A stretch of DNA of 64,000 bases. Origin: Odontocerum albicorne. Its lineage: Eukaryota; Arthropoda; Insecta; Trichoptera; Odontoceridae. The position numbers and the translations under genes are program-made. The stretch is from the NCBI GenBank assembly GCA_949825065.1, contig OX463859.1, positions 14,899,220 through 14,963,219 on the forward strand, given 5' to 3'. The notes beneath the pieces were generated by a model that saw nothing but the letters and a program-made list of their open reading frames with translations, was not told the DNA's origin and did not search any database. Of this stretch, positions 58,001 to 64,000 are shown piece after piece; the first letter of the stretch is position 1, and each line of letters begins with the position of its first letter.

Positions 58001-58171
58001 TTATTTAAACATACCTGCACTTGCACCAGTAATAACAGCTGTTTTTCCATCAAGTCTTTCTTTTCCTTTATAAATACCTGTAGTTGCTTTAACATATACT
58101 TTAAGCAATCCAAGTAAACCAACTACTAACAAAATGACAGTAGAACAGCAACATCCACAGAAAAGAGACAT
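46088..58171 (-). CDS. Retinol-dehydrogenase-like SDR, gene 2 (six coding exons)
   Basis: Paralogue of SDR1, same expected membrane NADP(H) oxidoreductase role. Coding exons in transcript order: 58171-58015, 54755-54625, 53801-53600, 49969-49784, 49051-48942, 46282-46088. They total 981 nt, giving 326 aa. Exons 2-5 have exactly the lengths of SDR1 (131, 202, 186, 110). Motifs: hydrophobic anchor (about 11-27), TGASAGIG (48-55), LCRD, NNAG (127-130), NVSS, YSNTK (204-208), LHPG. The last exon opens SAWEGAQTQIYLC as in SDR1 and ends shorter. A leader intron acceptor (TTTGTTTTCAG) ends 19 nt before the ATG. An AATAAA overlaps the stop codon (46083-46088). Its introns hold two mariners, SINEs and a 2-kb minisatellite. 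Transcript support is not available here. Confidence 0.93.
46443..46586 (-). repeat. SINE family 2 copy c, unexpanded
   Basis: Minus-strand head (A box TGGCCGCATAG, B box GGTTCAAACCC) plus the CATAGGTATCTTTATACCC body, which is present once. It is a direct comparator for the expanded copy at 55186-57557. It lies in SDR2 intron 5. Confidence 0.85.
46900..47270 (+). pseudogene. LINE reverse transcriptase palm fragment
   Basis: The plus strand reads TGIISVKQECVMSPRLFKFI, then after stops LYTDNIVIVVENGNYL and NNNSLKI. These correspond to VRQGCxMSPxLFN, the catalytic FADDxVLxAE (here YTDNIV, so the catalytic pair is altered) and LKxNxxKS. Decayed. It lies in SDR2 intron 5. Confidence 0.85.
47510..48470 (-). 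mobile_element. Truncated mariner copy B
   Basis: TA at 47510-47511 and 48469-48470, CGAGGCATATCC and CGAGGCGTATCC ends, 957 bp. It is longer than copy A because it keeps about 40 bases more of 3' non-coding sequence next to the left repeat. It sits in SDR2 intron 5 in the same orientation as the gene. Confidence 0.92.
47615..48337 (-). CDS. Mariner transposase, N-terminally truncated (copy B)
   Basis: Same open catalytic domain as copy A, with the same missing DNA-binding region. The third motif keeps the usual HSPDLAPSD, so all three Asp and their context look intact. About a dozen substitutions separate it from copy A and none is a stop. No ATG precedes the first catalytic Asp. Confidence 0.85.
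   Translation of the reverse strand: MRSVDATTRFVKNVKPISRQVRNFVKRQEFLRRCKLHGDEFLHSIVTGDETWVAHYTPETKRQSQQWRHTSSPSAKKFKTTISAKKIMASVFWDCQGIILIEYMPQGETNNSARYCETHKKLRRAIQNKRRGMMTKGVCLLHDNARPHMANATKELLASFKWDVLNHPAHSPDLAPSDYYLFTSLKLHMGGKRFSTDEEVKEEVEKWTEGLAGNYFEEGIKKLIPRFTTCIERNGDYVEK
49110..49400. repeat. Dispersed 3'-end repeat, copy 2
   Basis: CAGTGCGGGCTGTGCGCCT and GGTCCCGTATTGTATT reappear inverted at 63630-63670. The end AGCACTCACTACTGGCTCTT and GGTACATTGTACCG matches 35945-36010. Carries a TACGAGTA octamer (49361-49368). It lies in SDR2 intron 4. Confidence 0.6.
50010..50350. repeat. Two-copy ~190-bp tandem duplication
   Basis: AATTTGTGAAAAAA, TGGATCTGGGTTTGTTGCC, TCAGTAAACTAG and TTTTGCCTGTATCTT occur in order twice (from 50040 and from 50232). 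It lies in SDR2 intron 3. Confidence 0.85.
50449..51356 (+). mobile_element. Truncated mariner copy C
   Basis: TA at both ends. The left repeat CGAGGCGTATCCAGAAAGTA is intact. The right repeat is damaged: only GGATATGCCTCG remains and about 25 subterminal bases are deleted. 904 bp. It lies in SDR2 intron 3, opposite to the gene. Confidence 0.9.
50582..51316 (+). CDS. Mariner transposase, N-terminally truncated (copy C)
   Basis: Open frame nearly identical to copy A. A 12-bp direct duplication adds four codons (VKEEVKEEV), and the third motif reads LALSDYYLF in place of LAPSD. The damaged right terminal repeat means this copy probably cannot move. Confidence 0.85.
   Translation: MRSVDATTRFVKNVKPISRQVQNFVKRQEFLRHCKLHGDEFLRSIVTGDETWVAHYTPETKRQSQQWRHTSSPSAKKIKTTISAKKIMASVFWDCQGIILIEYMPQGETINFARYCETLKKLRRAIQNKRRGMLRKGVCLLHDNARPHTANATKELLASFKWDVLNHPAHSPDLALSDYYLFTSLKLHMGGKRFSTDEEVKEEVKEEVEKWTEGLAGNYFEEGIKKLIPRFTTCIERNGGYVEK
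51470..51960 (+). pseudogene. LINE C-terminus and 3' end
   Basis: The plus strand reads WAFAIANPVMWNGLPLSVRD then CSFRKHLKSILF, the AAPxLWNSLPxxVR...FKxxLKxxLF closing motif of CR1/Jockey-like LINEs. It is followed by the 3' end also present at 16140-16480. It lies in SDR2 intron 3. Confidence 0.82.
51965..52260 (-). pseudogene. LINE tail remnant
   Basis: The minus strand gives a tail resembling RGRPxxTWxDQILxE (here MDQILKEGKV) and RCMNVDEAKVV, which corresponds to CMxVEEAK of many LINE ends. Confidence 0.65.
52265..53279. other. SDR2 intron 3, nothing recognised
   Basis: AT-rich. The overlapping frames around 52471-52740 on both strands have no recognisable domain. Confidence 0.4.
53280..53560 (-). 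pseudogene. LINE polymerase fragment
   Basis: The minus strand contains NAVEMRGLRKICGVPMFEKR then RNEDRKNAW, corresponding to AVEMRxLRxICGVTxxDRxRNE of LINE polymerases. It lies just downstream of SDR2 exon 3. Confidence 0.75.
53982..54164 (-). repeat. SINE family 1 copy, near-consensus
   Basis: Almost identical to 18953-19140 in opposite orientation (GGTGGTAAGACACTTGTCTG, GGGTTCGATCC, GCAATAAACTCGCCAGGTTA). The young copy lies in SDR2 intron 2. Confidence 0.9.
54780..55185. other. SDR2 intron 1 segment, nothing recognised
   Basis: AT-rich, between exon 2 and the expanded SINE. Confidence 0.4.
55186..57557 (-). repeat. SINE family 2 copy d, with an internally expanded minisatellite
   Basis: The left flank of the array (AATTCAGTTGGAAAGCG, ACTCACCGGTCACACCGCTG, TTTTTTTTGAAAGAAAATAT) is the SINE 3' part. 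The right flank (TGCCTATGTCATTCGAGGGG, GGGGTTCAAACTGGCGACTT, CGGAAGTCCAATGTGTTACT) is its tRNA-like head. Both are in the same order as the unexpanded copies at 15036, 46443 and 59775. Confidence 0.9.
55429..57459. repeat. 51-bp minisatellite, 39.8 units
   Basis: The unit begins GACCAAGATCATAGGTATCT and ends CTAGACAGAAAAGATTT. Unit 1 starts at 55429 and unit 40 at 57418, exactly 39 x 51 bases later, so no net length change occurred. Variants recur in blocks: GGTATG for GGTATC, TATTTG for GATTTG, CCAATATC with CTCGAATA. Units 34-39 near the right edge are the most diverged. Because 51 is divisible by 3 and one frame lacks stops, an open frame of 687 codons results. Confidence 0.97.
57595..57700 (-). 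repeat. SINE family 1 tail fragment
   Basis: CAGGTTTATGGCCAAGTGGC, AATCTCTTTTAACCAACCAG and TTAAGTGAAAACCAGACT match the reverse of the family 1 3' half. Part of it repeats at 57685. It lies in SDR2 intron 1. Confidence 0.65.
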
Positions 58172-58190
58172 TTTGATTCAACAGCAGCAA
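58172..58190 (-). other. Probable 5' UTR segment of SDR2 after a leader intron
   Basis: TTTTTTTGTTTTCAG ends at 58191 on the minus strand, followed by TTGCTGCTGTTGAATCAAA and the ATG. A good polypyrimidine-AG acceptor. The upstream leader exon is not identified. Confidence 0.5.
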
Positions 58191-58429
58191 CTGAAAACAA
58201 AAAAATATTTAAATATTTATTTGATATTCTATTTGTAAAAACATACAGTACCGATTTTTCAAGTACTCGTATATTTGCTGTTCAACAATGTAAAATGTCA
58301 ATTGGTATTTTTATTTATTTTAACACTCATATAAGTTTACCTGGCAAATTTATTGCTTCAAAACATTTTATTCCCAAACAGTTATTTTTTTTTTTTAATT
58401 TATTGGTATCCATGCACTTGTCACGACTG

Positions 58430-58785
58430 AGAGAGATGCTGAGAGAGATGCTTTTTTTTTTATCCACTTTGCACAGCTTTCACAGAGGGTCTGCTTCTAG
58501 AATTAGCTTATTCGTTAGAAAGAATATCAGCCATGATTCTTCTCATATTGCTAGGCGATACCGAGAATATATCCACAGTGTCATTCAGTTGGTTCAATAT
58601 CTCTATACCACGCGTGACTGAGTGTTTAGTCATGACATTCGTTCTGTAAGTTGGTATGTAGAACAGTGGGTGATTCTTTGGATGGCTATATTTATTAGGT
58701 ACATATAAACTTAGTGCTTCTAGAATCGCGGGACAGTTAAAGTACCCTTGAAAAACCTTTAGTAGGAATATCGCAAAGAATTCTT
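58430..58785 (-). pseudogene. LINE C-terminal fragment
   Basis: The minus strand reads FQGYFNCPAILEALSLYVPN, then LFYIPTYRTNVMTKHSV and TVDIFSVSPSNM. These follow the CPxLL..I.F.VP, FxIPxxRTNxxxxSP and xxDIFxxSLxxFK order of Jockey-like LINE ends. Confidence 0.75.
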
Positions 58786-58837
58786 GCCTTCTTTACAAAA
58801 ATAAACAATATCTTGTATTTCATTTTCCGTCAGTCAT

Positions 58838-58891
58838 CTTTCGCATTGGACAGACTGTTGTCTGTCCAATGGAAAAGGTGACTGATTTTAT
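58838..58891. repeat. 25-bp foldback hairpin
   Basis: AGTCATCTTTCGCATTGGAC plus AGAC is followed by TGTT and the inverted GTCTGTCCAATGGAAAAGGT plus GACT, with two or three mismatches. Confidence 0.8.
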
Positions 58892-58899
58892 TTTCGCGT

Positions 58900-59760
58900 A
58901 ACCACCAACGCCATCTGTGGATGAATAAACGAGTTAACTAGCGAAACATTTTGACTATCTTCCGTAAAAGTTTCAAAGCGCTGGCATTGCTGGTTCATTC
59001 GTAATGACGTAACAATTGACAGTACCTTCTGAGTCACAGTTGGAAAAGGAACAATGGAGCAATAGGTTTATTGATAGCAATATATTATATTTATTTATAC
59101 TCATATATTTATTTAAACGCCGTAAATTAATAAAATATTAGAATAAAAGTGCTAAAATTAAAACCAAAGTTAAATCTCAAGGAGTTTAGGAATAAGTATA
59201 ACAGTTGAAATGACTAGGGATATTTTGAGATAAATAATACTTCATTAGTTTGTTCTTAAAAATTTATCAATTTGAAGTACATCTGATTAAATTAGGAAGT
59301 TATTTCCAAAGTCATGCTGAGTGAACCACTAGAGATAATGTACATAATGATGTATAATAGTTGGAATACAAGTGGTATCACAAAAGATAATATATCAATA
59401 TATTTCAATATATGATACATAAAATTTATATATGATACATTACACCAGGGAGAGTAAAAAACATAATTTAATTTACAACACAAGGATTGAGTAAAAAATG
59501 TTTATGAAAAAGACAAGAATATGAAGGAAAGGTATAAAAAAATACTTAAAATGAGAGAGAAAAATCAGTATCTCAGTCAATGCCTGAAATTGAGGAAATG
59601 CCAGAAAATGACCCTCTCAATCTCAACAACATCTATATTAAAAATATCCACCAAAATAAACATGAAGTTATCCAATTGTTATATTATCACTATTGATTAA
59701 AAAGTGACAGAAAATTATATTACTTTTCCTAATGTGTTTACTTTACTTCTTTTATTGCAC
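58900..59760. other. Spacer, nothing recognised
   Basis: A TTGATAGCA-type start of repeat R lies at 59070. Otherwise AT-rich without a feature. Confidence 0.4.
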
Positions 59761-59762
59761 CA

Positions 59763-60122
59763 ATCGACATAACTGCATGGTCGCGTGGTAACGCACTGGA
59801 CTTCCGTGCAGAAGTTTATCAGTTCGAACCTCGCACTGTGCTACTTGAATGAAGCAGACATTTTTTTCGCCTAATATTCGGGGGTATAAAGATACCTATG
59901 ACTTTGGTCATATCTATTCTTTCAAAAAGAGGAGAAAAAACCGGTCCGATCGTCTCACTTCAGTGTGCCATCAGATCCAATACAGTGATGAGTTTGCTGG
60001 TGTGAACGACTCGCTCATTTAAAAAAAAAAACTCTACAACACGGCTTCACTTTCCAATCCAATTGACGTTGGAACAGTGAGGGGATCCTCGATTAAAAGG
60101 CCTAGCAACGATCGACATAACT
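59763..60122 (+). repeat. SINE family 2, full-length reference copy with target duplication
   Basis: The 336-bp body (59775-60110) is bounded by perfect 12-bp duplications ATCGACATAACT (59763-59774, 60111-60122). Head: A box TGGTCGCGTGG, B box GTTCGAACC. The middle holds a single GGTATAAAGATACCTATGAC segment. The 3' part holds AAACTCTACAACACGGCTTC. It shows the ancestral, unexpanded state of the 55-57 kb array. Confidence 0.93.
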
Positions 60123-60339
60123 TAATTGAAAATATGGACGTATTAAAGAGCACAGCCGAAGATAACCATGTCAACGGCCCTATTTACTAAGCCATCAGGA
60201 TTAAACCACTAGAGCAGGCACAGAACTCACAGATCAACATCATATTGGCAATACTACCGCACGTGAAGATCCAGCAACTAATGTATGCGAGTATTATTAC
60301 CGTATGTACCAGTACCAGACTTTTACGTGTTTTAGATAC

Positions 60340-60410
60340 TATTGGGGAATCGAACCTGAAACTCCCGGGTGGATATCATACGTATTACCTACTAGACCAT
60401 GGAAGTTAAT
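60340..60410 (-). repeat. tRNA-like SINE head
   Basis: Minus strand: A-box-like TGGTCTAGTAGG, B box GGTTCGATTCC. No pairing acceptor stem. Probably a SINE remnant. Confidence 0.55.
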
Positions 60411-60469
60411 GTTATTTTATTTACTTTATAATTAATTAAAATTTTCTACTTAATTTTAGTTTTGATATA

Positions 60470-60565
60470 GCACAGTCTGGTGGGTTTATTACAAAGTGAG
60501 AATCTCTTCTAGCCAACTAGAAAAGTGTTAAAGTGAAAATCAGGCAAATACCCCTGTTAACTATT
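60470..60565 (-). repeat. SINE family 1 tail fragment
   Basis: GGTGGGTTTATTACAAAGTG, AGAATCTCTTCTAGCCAACT and AGTGAAAATCAGGC match the family 1 3' half inverted. Confidence 0.6.
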
Positions 60566-61137
60566 TCAAAGCAGCTGCCAAGCATCATGTGGCGGCAATA
60601 AGTTGTTCCTATGTACCAGCAGTCCCATATCCAATTTAAACCACCAATTTTCTGATATCATGTAATGATTGTATGCCCGTTTAATGAAAATATTATTTCA
60701 TACAGATAATAATTGTGGATTGACATATACTGTAACATAATTATTAACTATCCGTGTATTATTATCAGTGAATTAAAACTATTGTGATTTTGGAGTCACA
60801 TACTTAGTAGTGTTTTTGGAAAACGTGCATTCGTGTTTTTTTCTTATTTTTATCCTCTAAAATATATAAAAAGCATTCACCATGAAGTAAAACGCAACAT
60901 AATGAATATTGATGTTGAACAAGGTGTGATGTAAAATAGTATTGTTTTTTTTTTCAGATAATTTTTTTTTAAATATACTAAATTGATATGATTATTACGT
61001 GTCTAAATATATTTTCACATACAATTGTATAATTTTGGATTTTTTCTAAAACAATAGCTTTTTTGGTCTATTAGGTGGCACCGTGTAATATTTATTAATT
61101 TAAGCACATGACGGTGAAAGAGTTCGAAATAATTGTG

Positions 61138-61207
61138 TAACAATGGGAATCAAACTCACGACCCTGGGTTAGGAGACAGATATTTTACCAATGAGGCCAT
61201 GCATATC
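61138..61207 (-). repeat. tRNA-like SINE head
   Basis: Minus strand: TGGCCTCATTGGTAAAATAT (A box) and GAGTTTGATTCCC (B box). The 3' body is not recognised. Confidence 0.55.
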
Positions 61208-61289
61208 ATCAAATTAAATTTTAAATTATGTAATTATTATATTATTTATAGTTTAGGAATAAACATTGTGGAGGTTTAAAGACGTTGTA

Positions 61290-61460
61290 ATTTGTTTTAT
61301 CAAACACTGTTTATTCCACTTTATGTAATGGTACAGGTTTCAAGGCTTTCACTTCATCATCAGGGAGGCACAAACAAGTCTTGTTTGTGCCTTGAAACGG
61401 GTAGGGTTATACCGTTACATGAAGTGAAATAAACAGTGTTTGATAAAATAAATTATTATA
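61290..61460. repeat. Palindromic Penelope-type terminal repeat
   Basis: ATCAAACACTGTTTATTCCA and, inverted, GAAATAAACAGTGTTTGATA are the outer arms. Inner blocks GGTTTCAAGGC, TCATCATCAGGGAGGC, GCCTTGAAACGGGTAGGGTT. Partner of 26592-26765. Confidence 0.7.
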
Positions 61461-61537
61461 TAATAATTGTTATCTTGCAGTGTTATATACCTAGTTTAAA
61501 TATTTCTTAATATCTATAATGACAAACAACTATTAAG

Positions 61538-61657
61538 AGGGAAAGTTAGAAGCAGGATAATAGAATGCTGTGAATAAAAAGATACATGAATGTTGAGAGA
61601 GAAAGTTAGAAGCAGGATAGTAGAATGCTGTGAATAAAAAGATACATGAATGTTGAA
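61538..61657. repeat. Two-copy 60-bp tandem duplication
   Basis: GAAAGTTAGAAGCAGGATA, TAGAATGCTGTGAATAAAAA and GATACATGAATGTTGA occur at 61541 and again at 61601. Confidence 0.9.
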
Positions 61658-61659
61658 GA

Positions 61660-62740
61660 AACTAAAGATGTGTGTTTGAATAGAGGAGTGTAGGATTTGT
61701 TTTGTCTATTCACATCACAATGGATACGACATTATGAAATATATCTATTTTCAAGCAATTATAATTTCTGACAAAAGTATGGAGAAATTACACCTTAAAC
61801 ATCAAAATTTATAATCTACAGTTTTTTTAATGAAACACAAGTAATAAATATCATAATCTAATTTTCCAAACAGATTTCTAAAAATGCCGATGAAACCCAT
61901 TCATCAGATACATTTAAATTTTTCCCACAAAAAAAAAAAACAAAAATGAACTCACCAGTTAAAAAAAATCAATAAACTGAACACAAAATGTTGTTTCAAT
62001 ATCTTTCACTGTCAAATGATAAAAAACACAAAACTCAAGTTGGAATTAAAATTCTAAATGTATATGAACAGATAACAAAGATAAATAATAATCTACTTAT
62101 AGATGATTATTAATATAAAACTGAAATTACACAGGAATGAATAAGTAATTATTTTGAATGATGCAATAAAAATGTAATGGGATCAAAGAACAAGCAAAGT
62201 ATATTAATCAGGAACTAGTAAAACTATAGTACATTTAACTGTTAAGATAATTCAATATAATTGTATAAAGTATTTTAATAAATCCAAATATCATGAACAC
62301 ACCCAGAATGAACTGTTTCACAATCTTATATGACAGTAGTCAACAATATCTACATATTACAAAGCTTATTTGTATTTTTTTTACTAAAATTGTGCCTTAA
62401 ATACTGAACAATAAGGTTGATATTGTAAATCCTTTTACTGGATGTTGGATGGATTTTGTAAAATGGTGCACTCAGTATCTCTGGAAGAAACTTAGATTAT
62501 GGATAGCATGTGTTGGTAACCGAAATAGATTTCGTATATTTTATTTGGAAAATGTTTTATAAACATACTCTTCAAGTGTTCAGTAGTATTTTTACTAATA
62601 TGATATATTTTTATTTTATAACTTATACATAATTGATTTAAAACCTTTATATTGTTTGAATAGAACATAAAAATTATTGCATTTAAAAAATAATATTGTT
62701 TTGTATATCTATAAATATAGTAGGTTTGATACCATGTGCA
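61660..62740. other. AT-rich spacer, nothing recognised
   Basis: No feature identified. The minus-strand frame at 62492-62752 has no motif. Confidence 0.4.
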
Positions 62741-62743
62741 AAA

Positions 62744-62895
62744 CACTTCCAACTGACCAGAAATAAAATGTATTAAAAAGCTGTAAGTGAAAACCAGACT
62801 GGAACCCTTTTTAAAATATATTGGGTTCCAACAGGAATCAAACCTGTAACCCTCGGACTGGAAGATAGGTGTCTTACACTGTCTTATTTAAGGTT
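62744..62895 (-). repeat. SINE family 1, partial
   Basis: AAGTGAAAACCAGACTGGAA, TTGGGTTCCAACAGGAATCA and AACCTGTAACCCTCGGACTG match the reverse of the family head and middle. Confidence 0.75.
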
Positions 62896-62929
62896 GTCTT
62901 ATTCAAAAACACGTGCACACTTTATTTTT

Positions 62930-63190
62930 AAGTGTGCACCAAGTGGCATTAGATTGCTCATTTCCCAGATAACAAATCTCTAACATATAATTTAATTCCG
63001 TACCAAAGCACTAAATCATTCAGAGCTTTGAACATCATAAAACTTAGCTTAAACTTCACTCTTTCAGGATACTTCAACCATTGAAACTTCTTCAGCAGGT
63101 CATACTTGCCTGCATCAAAAACAAATCATGCCGCTTCTTAAAGTCTCTTTGTAACCTGCCATACTGTATTTTAGATTACCTAATATAAAT
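62930..63190 (-). pseudogene. LINE C-terminal fragment
   Basis: The minus strand contains KKFQWLKYPERVKFKLSFMM then FKALNDL and YVRDLL, corresponding to LxWLPIxxRIxFKLxxLxFKxLxxLAPxYLxDLL of CR1/L2-type LINEs. Confidence 0.8.
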
Positions 63191-63199
63191 CCCTTGAAT

Positions 63200-64000
63200 G
63201 ATGGTGTTGCTCGTGTGGAAGTGCTCGCACTTAGTTATAAAAACGGAGAATTTCTTAAAGCTGTGAAGATTCGTAAGTTGCCTTTTCCTAGTTATGTAAT
63301 GAGAGGTAAAATAAATAAAAATCTTGGCTTAAGAACTTGCAGGAATGATTAGGGGGGAGTTCTACTAAGGTGTTCCAGACTGTGGTAAACAGGATAAAAA
63401 TGACTATGATGGTGGTTTATCTTTGATAGGAAACGGCACCTCATCGAGAATCTCATTATAAATTTCTTTGCAGCACAGTGGAGAGACAATTAACATATTA
63501 ACATATTTACCAGATTCTTGACTACATTTATTGGTGTATTAATTTATTAATAAATGGTACAATGTACCTTATAACCGTAACAATGTTAAAGAAACCAGAA
63601 ATAAGTGCTTCATACATAACAATTACGAATACAATACGGGGCCGTCCAAAGGCGGACAGCCCGCACTGCATCAAACCGGACGTCACTATTGACATCAATG
63701 TAAAAGGGAAATACAGATGTGTACAAACAAGTGCATACCACAAGTGCAAACAATAGTCAAAATCATTTCTACAACACTCAATGTCTCAAGATGCCAGCAT
63801 ATAACTTTTAAAACAAGTTGAAAAGGGAATGAAAAAATACAGACACAAAAGACCAAAGAAATTAAAAATGAAATTAAAAGGACAGAATTAGACAGATATA
63901 AATAGACAAAGCTCCTCCAAGATGGGAAAAAATACAAGAATAGATAAAAAAAATATAATCATTAATTAAAAATTTGTTCAAAAAAGCCCTTCCGCCAGAG
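63200..64000. repeat. Right edge: decayed LINE flank and dispersed 3'-end repeat
   Basis: At 63555-63700 GGTACAATGTACCTTATAAC and GGACAGCCCGCACTGCATC are the inverted counterpart of the repeat at 49110-49400. The rest to the window edge shows nothing I recognise. Confidence 0.45.

Overview
This window is eukaryotic and AT-rich, with GT-AG introns and a dense load of insect-type transposons. I read it as an arthropod, most likely an insect. A hemipteran is only a guess. Only three protein-coding host genes can be supported.

Layout. Positions 1-18.4 kb hold no host gene that I can see. They contain decayed LINE ends, tRNA-derived SINEs, an N-terminally truncated mariner, a nonautonomous hAT, several MITEs and a ~150-bp tandem array. 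From 18.43 to 29.6 kb on the + strand lies a complete eight-exon allantoicase gene, with a TATA box and initiator at canonical spacing. Its coding exons join in phase to 389 codons. From 29.6 to 35.0 kb is a repeat-filled spacer. From 43.2 down to 35.0 kb and from 58.2 down to 46.1 kb on the - strand lie two tandem, head-to-tail retinol-dehydrogenase-like SDR genes (327 and 326 aa). They have six coding exons each with identical phases and, for exons 2-5, identical lengths, so they are a gene duplication. Their introns have been invaded independently by two mariner copies, SINEs, LINE pieces and TTAA elements. From 58.2 to 64 kb there are again only repeats.

Function. Allantoicase is the uricolytic step from allantoate to urea plus ureidoglycolate. 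The SDR pair should be membrane-anchored NADP(H)-dependent oxidoreductases. Nothing in the sequence ties the two functions together; they are tail-to-tail neighbours.

The most interesting signals are in the mobile DNA. (1) The octamer TACTCGTA/TACGAGTA occurs 15 times, several-fold above a composition-based estimate. In two places a paralogous repeat copy shows the same site without the six bases CTCGTA, as expected of cut-and-paste excision scars (TA-CTCG-TA) from a transposon ending in CGAG. The resident mariners end in CGAG. One octamer lies inside allantoicase exon 1 and would add two in-frame codons. (2) A 39.8-unit, strictly 51-bp minisatellite was born inside a tRNA-derived SINE in SDR intron 1, and makes a spurious 687-codon open frame. 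(3) Three mariner copies share the same N-terminal loss yet keep an open DD34D catalytic domain. (4) A TTAA MITE inserted into one unit of a tandem array whose sister units preserve the empty site. (5) A 743-bp TTAA element carries repeated AGGTCA inverted repeats resembling nuclear-receptor sites.
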